Shown: in pieces, positions 1 to 8,669 of the stretch | Numbering within the stretch: position 1 is the stretch's first letter | Layout of the letters: each line of letters starts with the position of its first letter | DNA from: UBA1858 sp965262455 | GTDB lineage: Bacteria; Pseudomonadota; Gammaproteobacteria; UBA4575 | Direction: 5' to 3' | Length of the DNA: 64,000 nucleotides | Assembly (NCBI GenBank): GCA_965262455.1 | Contig: CBDHFH010000008.1 | Span: 682,001 to 746,000 of the forward strand | Notes under the pieces: generated by a model | What the model saw: only the letters and a program-made list of their open reading frames with translations | Databases searched by the model: none | What the model was told of the DNA's origin: nothing | Program-made: the position numbers and the translations under genes

Positions 1-274
1 CTAGAATCGCCTGGAAAAATTCCAATTCGTCAAGTTGTGTTTGATATACACGAGCAATAACTACATCATCTCCAACACTTGATAATAGGCTTTGTATTAG
101 CGTAGTTTTACCTGATCCTATTTCCCCTGTAATGACCACGAAGCCATCACGATTCCAAACCGTATAGTCCATATATGCTTTAGCGCGCTTATGGCCTTTA
201 CTTAGATACAAGAAATTTGCGTCGGGCGTTAACTGAAATGGTTGCTGCTTTAAACCAAAATGTTCTAAATACAT
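1..274 (-). CDS. ExeA/GspA-like secretion-associated AAA ATPase, N-terminal part
   Basis: The first 91 codons are present; the rest lies off the left edge. The protein begins MYLEHFGLKQQPF, then LTPDANFLYLS, and has a Walker A motif GEIGSGKTT around residue 62. This opening is typical of the ExeA/GspA family of AAA ATPases (general secretion pathway protein A and the related ATPases of exosortase/PEP-CTERM gene sets). These are thought to use ATP to help assemble envelope machinery from the cytoplasmic side. Start is the ATG at 274, chosen because the family starts with this M-Y-x-x-F-G-L pattern. Which subfamily it belongs to cannot be settled without the C-terminus; a link to the PEP-CTERM-type proteins elsewhere in this window is only an inference. 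Confidence 0.8.
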   Translation of the reverse strand, partial: MYLEHFGLKQQPFQLTPDANFLYLSKGHKRAKAYMDYTVWNRDGFVVITGEIGSGKTTLIQSLLSSVGDDVVIARVYQTQLDELEFFQAIL

Positions 275-602
275 ACCAAGTTTTCTCTTCTTGTAGTGAG
301 TGTCAGTTGAAGCTGTTGCCTGACATCGGGATTATTAATATTTATAAGCCGCATTGTAATGGTGAGGAAAATCATTTTTAGAAGACAATTCACAAAACAA
401 AGTAATTTATAGGATTTGCCAGCAATAACTTCACATTATTCTGCTAAAAGTTATTTGAAGTGAACAAATAACATTAAGCTAACGTAATGTTATTTAAGGA
501 TTTTAGATAATTAATGCGTATAAGAATGTGACTTCTATCAAAAACACAACAATGACAGATAATTTATAAGATTAACTAGAATGATCTAGTGAGAGGAATT
601 AC

Positions 603-1022
603 TTAGCTACCAACACAGTCGGGATTATTGCAATCCCCATAAATAATTAGAGAATGATCAGTAATGGTGAAACCATTATCTTCAGCAATTTTTTTCTGTT
701 GGTCTTCTATTGCCGAATTAACGAACTCGACGATCTTGCCACATTTAATGCAAATTAAATGATCATGATGTTTGCCACGATCCAGTTCAAACACAGCTTG
801 ACCGCCCTCAAAATGATGGCGCATGACTAAACCGGCCCCTTCAAACTGAGTTAATACGCGATATATTGTCGCCAGGCCAATTTCTTCATCAGAATCAAGT
901 AGTACACGATATATATCTTCCGCGCTCAAATGTTGCTGAGTGGATTGTTCAAGTATCTCCAAAATTTTCATGCGTGGAAGAGTAACTTTTAGGCCTGCCT
1001 TGCGGAGATCTTGATTTTCCAT
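603..1022 (-). CDS. fur: Ferric uptake regulator Fur
   Basis: At 139 aa this is a full-length Fur. The N-terminal half is the winged helix (LKVTLPRMKILEIL, then the recognition helix region GLATIYRVLTQFEGAGLV). The C-terminal half carries the metal and dimer motif HHDHLICIKCGKIVEF with the H-x-H-x2-C-x2-C pattern and ends with a second Cys pair (DCNNPDC). In the family, Fur binds Fe(II) and represses iron uptake genes in the cytoplasm. It stands alone between the secretion ATPase and a small exported protein, all on the minus strand. Only about 75 bp separate it from the next gene, so its promoter must be in that short gap; I could not identify a convincing Fur box there. Confidence 0.97.
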   Translation of the reverse strand: MENQDLRKAGLKVTLPRMKILEILEQSTQQHLSAEDIYRVLLDSDEEIGLATIYRVLTQFEGAGLVMRHHFEGGQAVFELDRGKHHDHLICIKCGKIVEFVNSAIEDQQKKIAEDNGFTITDHSLIIYGDCNNPDCVGS

Positions 1023-1097
1023 GTTGAGTTCTGAGATTTAGTATTTTTGAGGAAGAGCTATACTAGCAAACCTAAATGGTTAGCGTTAGATAGACAA

Positions 1098-1487
1098 TCA
1101 GGGTTTCTGTTTGATTCTGAAATGTTTTAGGTTTTTCAACAAGTTACCAACTGCAGCTTCAAAAGATGCATCGCCATTGACCGCACAATAATCGTGCAGC
1201 CATGTCTCGATTTGATCAATTGTTTTCGTCTTTCCTAGAATCGAATAAGTATCCGCTTGGAGATAGTTATATGCCGTCATATAGCCTGCCAACCAGCTTA
1301 AATAATAAGCGGTGCCCTCCTTTTTTTCATTTAAAAATGACTTACAACTGAGATTCCCCAAACCCATGACAAGATAATCGCCTGCGTCATCAGCCGCATT
1401 AACTGGGGTCAGGAGGATAGCTACAATCAGGGTGTATCGCAGTACGGCGTGAATTTTATCCAAATTCAGACTAATTAATAATCTCAT
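1098..1487 (-). CDS. Small exported protein, HdeA/Rap1a-like in appearance
   Basis: A 129-aa protein with a hydrophobic signal segment at about residues 15-31 (AVLRYTLIVAILLTPVNAA), then a short mature domain with two cysteines (LSCKSF and HDYCAV), the pattern YLSWLAGYMTAYN, and a late helix IDQIETWLHDYC. This layout matches a common class of small periplasmic helical proteins (HdeA or Rap1a-like) with one disulfide. I do not claim a function. It sits immediately downstream of a structured leader ending in a rho-independent terminator hairpin (1524-1552), so its expression may be controlled by attenuation or readthrough. No strong ribosome binding site is visible before the ATG. Confidence 0.6.
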   Translation of the reverse strand: MRLLISLNLDKIHAVLRYTLIVAILLTPVNAADDAGDYLVMGLGNLSCKSFLNEKKEGTAYYLSWLAGYMTAYNYLQADTYSILGKTKTIDQIETWLHDYCAVNGDASFEAAVGNLLKNLKHFRIKQKP

Positions 1488-1523
1488 ATTTTACTTGAAT
1501 ATGTTCTTATAAATTATTGAATA

Positions 1524-1552
1524 TAAAATAAAAACCCGTCATAAAGACGGGT
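1524..1552 (-). terminator. Rho-independent terminator, minus strand
   Basis: On the minus strand the stem ACCCGTC-TTTAT-GACGGGT (1534-1552) is followed by TTTTATTTTA. No minus-strand protein gene ends to its right. It therefore ends either a small RNA or the leader of the gene starting at 1487. Confidence 0.75.
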
Positions 1553-1745
1553 CTAGAATCAGCCATTTGTACACTAGGACTTAGCAATTTATTTTTATTA
1601 ATACCCAACTAGAGGAGAAAGGGTTGCCAATTTTCCGTGCGTACGGCGTACCTAATTCTGTTGCTAAATCTCCCAAGCTGCACTTTGGCTAGCAAACATT
1701 AGTTCTGAGGAACACCTAAGACATCACATTAACACAACTTTTTGT
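1524..1745 (-). ncRNA. Candidate small RNA or attenuated leader RNA
   Basis: This gap of about 500 bp (1488-1996) has no convincing protein gene. On the minus strand it holds a long stem-loop at 1661-1695 (outer arms TTGCTA/TAGCAA, inner arms CCAA/TTGG), a small GTACG...CGTAC palindrome at 1641-1651, and then the terminator at 1524-1552, 37 bp before the start of the 1098-1487 gene. A perfect inverted repeat TTGTG-TAATT-CACAA lies at 1742-1756, where a promoter or operator could be. I compared it by eye with common riboswitch cores (c-di-GMP, TPP, cobalamin, fluoride, Mn) and 6S RNA and found no match. Ends are approximate. Confidence 0.4.
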
Positions 1746-1996
1746 GTAATTCACAAGGTTTTTTAACCATTTCTAATCGAAAGCTCACCTGCCTTAACAA
1801 GTCCAGCAGTACTCAGAGCGGTTAAGTATGACGTTCATACTCAAACAAATTTCCTGACCGACAAGTGCACTAGAACAACCGCCAAAGCGCTGGAAAATTG
1901 CAAATATGTGCAAATAATTTCTTTATAATTCATAAAGTTATACGAATAAATTAGATTGAATATTATAACCCCCACGAGTAAGGATTCTGCAAAATC

Positions 1997-2689
1997 ATGC
2001 ACATAAAAACACTCATTGCTTTCATTATGATCCTGTTTCTCAGCACATCGCTGCAAGCAGATATGATCCTGAATAAATCGATAATTTATTTTGAGCCTGA
2101 TAGCCCCTCCAGAGAAGATTTGGAAATCCAAAATGCGGGTGAGGAACCTTTATACATTCAAGTGACGCCGAAAGTTGTCAGCAAGCCTGGTACTGAACAA
2201 CAAGTACGCACCGTTATCGAGAATCCCAAACAAGCTGGGTTACTAGTCTCACCCAATAAATTAGTGGTCCCACCGAATGGTAGAAAGTTATTACGCTTTG
2301 TAAATCTGAATCCTAATCCAAAAGAAGAAAAAGTATATCGAGTCAGTATTACCCCAGTTGTTGGCGAGTTGAGTGCAAAAAATACCGGCGTAAAAATTAT
2401 GATTGGTTACGAAGTGCTAGTGATTGTGCATCCCGTTGACGGCCATATTGAGCTCACCCATGAACGTACTGAACGCACTTTAACCTTAACGAATCAAGGC
2501 ACACAGAATGTATTGTTGCGTAAGGGTAGCCAATGCCCAGAAGGCAGTGAGGACGAAAGCGAGTGTCACCAGCTACCTGGTAAACGCTTATACCCTGGTA
2601 ATACATGGTCAGTCGACCTAGCAAAAGATCAACCAGTCACATATTTCCTTAGTCGTGGAAAAGAGCATTCAGTGCGTGTGTTTGAGTAA
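1997..2689 (+). CDS. Periplasmic pilus-assembly chaperone (PapD-like)
   Basis: A 230-aa protein with a signal peptide (MHIKTLIAFIMILFLSTSLQA-D). The mature part starts with the beta-rich N-terminal Ig domain of fimbrial chaperones (IIYFEPDSPSREDLEIQNAGEEPLYIQV) and has an extended F1-G1-like strand region (LLVSPNKLVVPPNGRK). In chaperone-usher systems this protein folds pilus subunits in the periplasm by donor-strand complementation and delivers them to the usher. It lies 26 bp upstream of the usher gene on the same strand, and the subunit genes are convergent to the right. The sequence resembles the CS1/alpha class (CooB-like) more than classical PapD. The start is supported by the signal peptide. 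Confidence 0.85.
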   Translation: MHIKTLIAFIMILFLSTSLQADMILNKSIIYFEPDSPSREDLEIQNAGEEPLYIQVTPKVVSKPGTEQQVRTVIENPKQAGLLVSPNKLVVPPNGRKLLRFVNLNPNPKEEKVYRVSITPVVGELSAKNTGVKIMIGYEVLVIVHPVDGHIELTHERTERTLTLTNQGTQNVLLRKGSQCPEGSEDESECHQLPGKRLYPGNTWSVDLAKDQPVTYFLSRGKEHSVRVFE

Positions 2690-2715
2690 TAGCAACACTT
2701 TTTCAAGTCAAGAGA

Positions 2716-5235
2716 TTGATAAGTTATCTCAACATCGCTTTTTATAGAAATCCGAATTGTTATACATTAATTCGGCTCTGTATTCTGTGTGTGGCATTAT
2801 TCTCTAGTCAAACTTTGGCAGGTACAGAGACTGATAATTCAAACAACACTAACAACATTAGTTACACAATTTCATCCAGCGGTGTGCCGGAGGGATTTGA
2901 AAATTTAGCAGGACCGCAATTCAATCAAATAGATGTTTACTATCAAGGGAAGTTTTTAATTAGCACGGAAGCAACCTATGATTTCCAAACAGTCACATTT
3001 CATAACCCAGCTGACATCGTAAGTCGTATAGATTATTTAATCGACGCAGACTTTATCCAGGATCAAATTAGCTCTCCGCTAGCAAATAACTCCAATAAGT
3101 TATGCTTAAGCATTTCAAATGATACTGAATGTGGGCTTTTGAAACCCAATGTTGCTGGAATTATTTTTGACGAGGGCCGCTTTAGAGCTGATCTTTTTAT
3201 TAATCAGCAGTATATAGAAACGCAATATATTGGCTCATCTAAATTTTTACCTTCCGCAGAGCGTGAGCTATCAACAATACACAATTTAAATCTAAATTTA
3301 TCAGGTACCGATGAAATCGAAGATCGTTACAATGTACAGACAAATAGCATTGTGTCATACGGAGAAACACGCTTTCTTGCACAATCTAACTATACCAATG
3401 AAGAAGATTTTTTAATTGACGAAATCTCAATCCAGAGAGATAACCAGGGTTGGGAAGCAGAGCTTGGCGTATTTGAAAGTGAAGCGAGATCGACAAATTT
3501 CTTCTCACAAGTTGATATCACTGGCATTAGAGCTAAGACGTCTCTCAATACACGAACTGATATTAAAACAAATAATGCAACAAACATTTTTATATTTTTA
3601 AATGCACGTAGTCGCGTGGAAGTATTTCGTAATAATCGCTTAATTGATGCAAGATTTTATGATGCAGGTAATCGACAATTAGATACATCACGTTTTCCTG
3701 ACGGAGCATATCAAATCACCATCAGGATACGTGAGGAAAATGGCTCAGAGAGAACTGAAGAATATTTCTTTGTGCGAAATTATTTATTACCGCCAGCAGA
3801 CGAGCCTATTTTATACGCAGAAGCGGGTAAAATTAATGAGCTTGAGCAACACACTGTTTTACCAGAATCCACTAATGACACGTTCGTTCATATTGGTGGT
3901 GCGCTACGTGTAAGCGAGAATACTGCAATTGAAGGTGAGATTTTAACTGCTAACAAGCAACATATGCTCCAAACTGGCTTTGTTCATGTCATGTCTGGAT
4001 TGCAAAGCCAGGTCAATGTCATGGCGACGACAGAGAGTGATTGGGGTATTTCACTACGAGAGAATTATGCCAACAATGCTTTTTCACTTGGCGTTGATTT
4101 CAGACATGTGCATCAAGGTGACGATGATGTTGCGGATATCGATGAATTTGATTTGGTTACAAGAGATACTACTCAAGCCTCGGCAAGTTTAGTCCACGAA
4201 CTTCTCTCAGGCAGAGCTTTTTGGCGCTATCGACATCTTGATTTAAGTGATGCAGAGAAATCTGAAACATATTCATTTAACTACCGCAAACAATTGCTTA
4301 GAAAAACATATTATCAGTTGGATTGGGACCTTGGGGCAAGCAAGGATACTAAGGATTATTTATTCAACACTCAGTTAAAATTCACATTTAGGAAAAAAAA
4401 TAATACCTATCGCTTGAATAGCGGCGTGCAAAGAGCACGAATTAATGGTTCGTATGATAATGATGCCATCGGCAGTGTTCGCTGGCACCATGCGCGCAAG
4501 GATCCAAAATTTGGCAAATTACAATCGCAACTGTTCCATATAAAGGAAAGTGAGTTTGATACTAGCGGCTTAAATCTATCATCAGAATCACGCTATGGTT
4601 TTAACGAGGTTGAATTAAATAAAACTGACAACAGAGGTGATACTAGCTTTGGTTACTCATTACGTAGTCAATTAAGTATAGCCAGTGATTTCAACACAGC
4701 TTCTATGGGCGGGGCGCAACGAAATAACAGCGCAGTGATAATTAATTTAACAGGAAAGTCGAAAGGTGAGAAATTTGAAGTTTATGTCAATAGACAAGCC
4801 ATAGGCTTCGCCGAAGTTGGCAAATCAACAATTATTCCTCTGGCGCCTTATGAAACATATGATGTACGTCTTGTATCTCGCTCAGAATCATTTCTAAATT
4901 TTGATGAGACGCCAAGGGAAATCACGTTATATCCAGGTAACGTTAACACATTACATTGGGACATAACCCGTGTACTGGTATTGATTGGCAAAGTCATTGA
5001 CCAGCATGGGCAACCAATCAAAAATGCCAAAATAAATCATTCTGGCCCCTTTGCTGGCACCGATGACCGAGGATGGTTCCAAATAGAAACGGGGGCTACA
5101 GATTCACTAGAGTTGCAACAATCTGGTGGATCAATATGCCGAGTTGAGCTTGGCGATTATAACATTGAAGAGGATGTGCATATTTTTGATGAGCTTGTTT
5201 GTTATGACACATCAAATACAGTCACAGATTTATAA
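2716..5235 (+). CDS. Outer membrane usher, TcfC/CooC-like (alpha class)
   Basis: An 839-aa exported protein with an N-terminal hydrophobic segment (about residues 16-36, ending SSQTLAG). A domain with FNQIDVYYQGKFL comes early, followed by a long beta-barrel-like region (roughly 190-650). Near the C-terminus come a plug/E-set-like part (EKFEVYVNRQAIGFAEVGK) and a carboxypeptidase-regulatory-like fold (GKVIDQHGQPIKNAKI). Ushers of this type form the outer-membrane pore through which chaperone-bound pilins are polymerised. Size and order fit the CS1/Tcf family rather than the FimD family. The longest frame starts at a TTG next to an AAGAGA stretch and no ATG is available upstream of the signal peptide, so the start is uncertain. 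Confidence 0.8.
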   Translation: MISYLNIAFYRNPNCYTLIRLCILCVALFSSQTLAGTETDNSNNTNNISYTISSSGVPEGFENLAGPQFNQIDVYYQGKFLISTEATYDFQTVTFHNPADIVSRIDYLIDADFIQDQISSPLANNSNKLCLSISNDTECGLLKPNVAGIIFDEGRFRADLFINQQYIETQYIGSSKFLPSAERELSTIHNLNLNLSGTDEIEDRYNVQTNSIVSYGETRFLAQSNYTNEEDFLIDEISIQRDNQGWEAELGVFESEARSTNFFSQVDITGIRAKTSLNTRTDIKTNNATNIFIFLNARSRVEVFRNNRLIDARFYDAGNRQLDTSRFPDGAYQITIRIREENGSERTEEYFFVRNYLLPPADEPILYAEAGKINELEQHTVLPESTNDTFVHIGGALRVSENTAIEGEILTANKQHMLQTGFVHVMSGLQSQVNVMATTESDWGISLRENYANNAFSLGVDFRHVHQGDDDVADIDEFDLVTRDTTQASASLVHELLSGRAFWRYRHLDLSDAEKSETYSFNYRKQLLRKTYYQLDWDLGASKDTKDYLFNTQLKFTFRKKNNTYRLNSGVQRARINGSYDNDAIGSVRWHHARKDPKFGKLQSQLFHIKESEFDTSGLNLSSESRYGFNEVELNKTDNRGDTSFGYSLRSQLSIASDFNTASMGGAQRNNSAVIINLTGKSKGEKFEVYVNRQAIGFAEVGKSTIIPLAPYETYDVRLVSRSESFLNFDETPREITLYPGNVNTLHWDITRVLVLIGKVIDQHGQPIKNAKINHSGPFAGTDDRGWFQIETGATDSLELQQSGGSICRVELGDYNIEEDVHIFDELVCYDTSNTVTDL

Positions 5236-5237
5236 AA

Positions 5238-5711
5238 CTATTCAGCAATGAGTATTAATAACAACGCTGATTTATTTGAGGTGTGATCAATTTCAATGGT
5301 GTTTTTTAAGTCACATGCCCTATTGTCATTAGTCGTTTTTAAGTAATTATTATCTAACTTAATGCGTGAACTTACTGTCTGATAATTGGTTTCACCAATG
5401 CCATAGCGAGCATACAAATCGCCATTCAGACCAGCAACATTATAAAAACCACTTGAAGGGCCAGTAAAACTATCTAACACATGTAAACAAAATTGCTCAT
5501 CTTGGAGTGAATTTGTATCCCTAGATGATTTAACAATCAGTTGTGCACTATCGGGAATAGTTAAAGAGATCGAAATAGATCCAAGCGAACTGGCTTGCCC
5601 GACTGAACCCTGTCTCGCAGCATATAAAGGGTTCGTTATAACACCCAGTACTAATAAATGTATTAAAGCACTGCGCAGCATACGCAGTGCGGAATCAATG
5701 ACATCCTCCAA
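5238..5711 (-). CDS. Putative minor pilus subunit
   Basis: A 157-aa exported protein. After a signal segment (LRSALIHLLVLGVITNPLYA) it has a beta-strand-rich body with two cysteines (QFCLHV and RACDLK) and ends LLLILIAE, resembling the ends of the three upstream genes. The TTG start at 5711 is preceded by AGGAAGG at the right distance; the internal ATG has no such site. It is the last of four minus-strand pilin-like genes, and its stop lies 2 bp from the usher stop in a tail-to-tail arrangement. I infer a structural, perhaps adaptor or tip, role in the pilus. The sequence is not close to any subunit I can name. Confidence 0.6.
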   Translation of the reverse strand: MEDVIDSALRMLRSALIHLLVLGVITNPLYAARQGSVGQASSLGSISISLTIPDSAQLIVKSSRDTNSLQDEQFCLHVLDSFTGPSSGFYNVAGLNGDLYARYGIGETNYQTVSSRIKLDNNYLKTTNDNRACDLKNTIEIDHTSNKSALLLILIAE

Positions 5712-5896
5712 GATGACCTTCCTAATTATTATTCTATTAATGCGTATGTGCTATCGGCACATACAGGTAGTTTCTAAAATTTATATAGAATTAATAATAA
5801 CCAAAGGTAGTAAAATAGCGACAGAATGTCTATAAAAGAAAAGGCTGATTAATATTTAAATAGTCAACTCTGTGTACTTCGTTTAATTTTTATCTA

Positions 5897-6364
5897 TTAC
5901 TCTGGTATCACAGAAAGCTGCATGACACCCTGATAACGGCCTGCAGTTGCTTGGTTTAAATCTTCTTTTTTAATAATTATACGTAATCGTCCTGCATTTC
6001 CCTGGCAATTACGTGAGTTACGTAATGGACGAGTCAAAAACCCACTCACTGGCACACCGGGTGCTAGCTCAACAAAACGATTACTGGAGCGCCGATCACG
6101 ATATGACGCGGAATAATCCAAACGATACGGCCCACTATTTAGTGTGAATGCGCCATTATTCCCGCTTCCTAACGCCACGATGCCGTACACACCCACGGGA
6201 TCACTAGCAACACACAAACGTTCTGTAACTACCAGATCCCTTGCCAGGTTGGCAGGTGTTGATACGGTTACATCATCAAGCTTAGTGATAAGAATATCGG
6301 CGTGCGCATTCAGGACGAGCAATGTTATAAAACTTAATGTGAGAAAGAATATTGGTCGCTTCAT
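5897..6364 (-). CDS. Putative pilus subunit
   Basis: A 155-aa exported protein with a clear signal peptide (MKRPIFFLTLSFITLLVLNAHA-D). The body has two cysteines (ERLCVA and SRNCQG) positioned as for one disulfide. It ends with the strand-like AGRYQGVMQLSVIPE, which parallels the GTYNGTLTLEVAPE end of the major pilin gene at 7120. That shared C-terminal pattern is the main evidence for family membership. It lies between the other subunit genes on the minus strand with about 60 bp to its upstream neighbour and 185 bp to the downstream one. Confidence 0.6.
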   Translation of the reverse strand: MKRPIFFLTLSFITLLVLNAHADILITKLDDVTVSTPANLARDLVVTERLCVASDPVGVYGIVALGSGNNGAFTLNSGPYRLDYSASYRDRRSSNRFVELAPGVPVSGFLTRPLRNSRNCQGNAGRLRIIIKKEDLNQATAGRYQGVMQLSVIPE

Positions 6365-6424
6365 TAGCGCATAATCAGTCGCTAGTCATATAATATGAAT
6401 AGCTTACACGACAAAGCGTTATGA

Positions 6425-7048
6425 CTATTCTGCTGAAAGCTCCAGTGTAAGAGTACCGGAGTGGGATCCGCTGCCTGCCGCTAATTCTGCCTCTTCCACT
6501 AATACTGAAATGGTGGCATTTGGATTAATACAAGGATTCGCTGACCCACTAAAATAAGCATTGATATTCGCATTATAACCAGGCGTGCCTATGAACTGCC
6601 GACCACTGTTAATATTCCCGGGCAACATTTCGATTTGACCATTGGCATCGGTTAAAAACACACGATATTTAATGCTATTGATGCCGTTAGATAGCGTGAA
6701 ATCATTGGGATTAGCGGGGGTTCCATCACCCGTCGCGCGTAAGCGATAGCTTCTTGGTTGGCCAAGAAAAGTGGGTATCGTAGAAGTCACCGCAACACAA
6801 ATTAACTCATCTGCTGACATATCACCAGAACCGCTCCAGGTGCCTAAAACAATGTCATTTAATCCAAATATTAATGCAAATTCATTGTTAACAACGGTGA
6901 TATCAAGTGTGCCTGTAGAGTTAGATGACAAACTACCCGGTGTGGCAGCCCATGTGTATGAGATATTGATTAACAACAAAAAACAAACACACAGGTGAGT
7001 GAGTTTGTTTAATAATTTAGTACTGTCGTACAAAGGAAAACGGTCCAT
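6425..7048 (-). CDS. Putative pilus subunit or adhesin-like protein
   Basis: A 207-aa exported protein with a signal segment (LTHLCVCFLLLINISYTWA-A). The mature part starts TPGSLSSNSTGTLDITV, very like the start of the neighbouring major subunit (STGSLDISV). It contains a Cys pair (ELICVA and ANPCIN) and ends HSGTLTLELSAE. The shared opening and closing motifs make it a paralogue of the gene at 7120-7668, 71 bp upstream. Larger size and greater divergence suggest a minor subunit. Role is inferred from context. Confidence 0.65.
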   Translation of the reverse strand: MDRFPLYDSTKLLNKLTHLCVCFLLLINISYTWAATPGSLSSNSTGTLDITVVNNEFALIFGLNDIVLGTWSGSGDMSADELICVAVTSTIPTFLGQPRSYRLRATGDGTPANPNDFTLSNGINSIKYRVFLTDANGQIEMLPGNINSGRQFIGTPGYNANINAYFSGSANPCINPNATISVLVEEAELAAGSGSHSGTLTLELSAE

Positions 7049-7119
7049 CTAAAATATGCATGCCCGACAAAATTAGCGCCAAACACATCCTTATGTTGGC
7101 GCTAAATAGGCCGCTTTAT

Positions 7120-7668
7120 TTATTCAGGTGCAACTTCTAGCGTCAAGGTACCGTTATAAGTACCCGCCGGTGCTGCTACTAATGAAGCACGTGGAACAGT
7201 GACACGCACTAGCGCATTAGCGCCACCTGAACTACAGTCATCAGTCACTGTATTTGCACCCGTTTGACCGGTTAATGGTGTTCCAGATGTCACGGCCGCA
7301 GCAGCAGTACCTGTAACAGCGTCATCCCATTCAACAGTATATGCGATGGCAGTTGGGGCCGGTGCAGCATTTTGAATTGTAAACGCGCTACTAGCGCCAC
7401 TTCCTGTGGCATTTAAGCTGTAATCTCCAGCGCCATTGCGATAGATGCAAGCGGTTGACGAACCAATAATATCTCCAGTACCTGTGATATCAAACGTTAA
7501 CAAAATATCACTCAAACCAGAGATTCTCACCAAATCTTCAACATCAACAGAAATATCTAAACTACCTGTTGAAGTAGCACCTACCGTTCCTTGAACAGGT
7601 ACAGCCATTACACTACCAGATGCGATCATCGTAGCTGCGAATGCAGTTGTCTTTAAAAATTGTTTCAT
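7120..7668 (-). CDS. Probable major pilus subunit
   Basis: A 182-aa exported protein; the ATG at 7668 follows GGAGAAAATA, so I prefer it to the in-frame GTG 12 bp upstream. Signal peptide MKQFLKTTAFAATMIASGSVMA, then a small Ala/Gly/Thr-rich body with two cysteines (TACIYR and DDCSSG) and the C-terminal strand GTYNGTLTLEVAPE. Low complexity, abundant Gly/Ala/Thr and its first position in the minus-strand cluster suggest the major pilin of the chaperone-usher system whose assembly genes are at 1997-5235. Confidence 0.7.
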   Translation of the reverse strand: MKQFLKTTAFAATMIASGSVMAVPVQGTVGATSTGSLDISVDVEDLVRISGLSDILLTFDITGTGDIIGSSTACIYRNGAGDYSLNATGSGASSAFTIQNAAPAPTAIAYTVEWDDAVTGTAAAAVTSGTPLTGQTGANTVTDDCSSGGANALVRVTVPRASLVAAPAGTYNGTLTLEVAPE

Positions 7669-8223
7669 TATTTTCTCCACGTTAATTTTTTAATTCCATT
7701 TAAAACATCATCTGTTTTTTGTCGTGTGACTAAGCTTGTGTCAAAAATAGTACTGAAACGAAGTGCTAATATCTTTGCTGGGTCGATAAGCGAGTTTTAT
7801 TTTGGGCTGAGTGGATTAAAGATTTTTATTTTAGTGAATAAGGTCAAATTTCTGTCTGTATTTCAAAAACTTAAATACGACAAATTAATGTCAAAATAGA
7901 CAATAAATGTGATTAAGTTCACATAAAAAATAATCGTGCGTTTAGAAATTTGACACTGAATATGTAGCAGAGATGAATAAAGGAGATTTAGAGTACAAGA
8001 AAAAATGACTACACATTGCAAAAACCCACACTCATGACATGCAGGCTTTTGCGGCCTCTTGGTGAGAGGTCTTTTTTATTTATTACAGACTTAGCTTAAC
8101 AGGATGAGTTAAAGATATGAAATTCTAAATCTTTATAGATCTAATAAAGTAAAGTGATGAAAATTACTGCGAAATAATAGTTCTAAAAATAGCGCTTGTA
8201 TTACTATTATCTTGTGCTCTCTT
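7669..8223. other. Long intergenic region upstream of the pilin gene
   Basis: About 550 AT-rich bp. The right part of the pilin promoter region must lie here (transcription leftward). On the plus strand there are two tiny overlapping frames (ATGAATAAAGGAG... and ATGACTACACATTGC..., 11 and 10 codons) just before the terminator at 8053-8077. No larger gene is supported; an apparent 79-codon frame at 7660-7899 has no ribosome binding site and looks like chance. Confidence 0.5.
8053..8077 (+). terminator. Rho-independent terminator, plus strand
   Basis: Stem GGCCTCT-TGGTG-AGAGGTC (one G-T pair) followed by TTTTTT. No plus-strand protein gene ends here, so it may end a short transcript starting in the pilin intergenic region. 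Confidence 0.6.
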
Positions 8224-8547
8224 TTAGCGCTCTCTTTTCATTAAGTAGTTTGTAAATTTTCTGCGGGCTGTTTTATTGGGTTGCAAATGATGAAACTTAC
8301 ACCAGCCACTGAACGTTTCTATGTATATTGGTAATAACTTTACATCCAAACCACGATTAGATATTTCAATAATTGCTTTATCCGCTTCAGAACGCCATTC
8401 ATTGAATGAACTAAAAAATGTTTTAGGATCAGTACAATATGACTTCGTGGCTAACCACTGCCTTTTTGTGTACCAAGGTAGACCAACAATTAATTTATTA
8501 CTGCCTGTATCGACCGCTTCTAGCGCTTCTTGCCCAAAGTTGTTCAT
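8224..8547 (-). CDS. Conserved-looking hypothetical protein
   Basis: A 107-aa soluble protein, not recognised. It opens MNNFGQEALEAVDTGSNKLI with an upstream GAAGGA, has a Trp-rich middle (LPWYTKRQWLATKSYC, FSGWCKFH), and is basic at the end (TARRKFTNYLMKRER). No signal peptide or membrane segment. The ribosome binding site and compositional sense make it a likely real gene. It stands alone between two intergenic gaps. Confidence 0.55.
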   Translation of the reverse strand: MNNFGQEALEAVDTGSNKLIVGLPWYTKRQWLATKSYCTDPKTFFSSFNEWRSEADKAIIEISNRGLDVKLLPIYIETFSGWCKFHHLQPNKTARRKFTNYLMKRER

Positions 8548-8669
8548 TCCTTCTTCACTGCTCGTTTATTAATTTAGAGCAAAGAATAGCAGACAAGAAT
8601 TAGAAAATTTTGTGTGTTAAGTCACGCAATAATTGATAGGAATATAAACTCGACCGAGATGTGACGCAG

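Noticed and set aside
1841..2131. 96-codon minus-strand frame
   Set aside because: Overlaps the signal peptide of the chaperone gene, has no ribosome binding site and no family resemblance.
7660..7899. 79-codon plus-strand frame in the pilin promoter region
   Set aside because: No ribosome binding site and low-complexity composition in AT-rich sequence.
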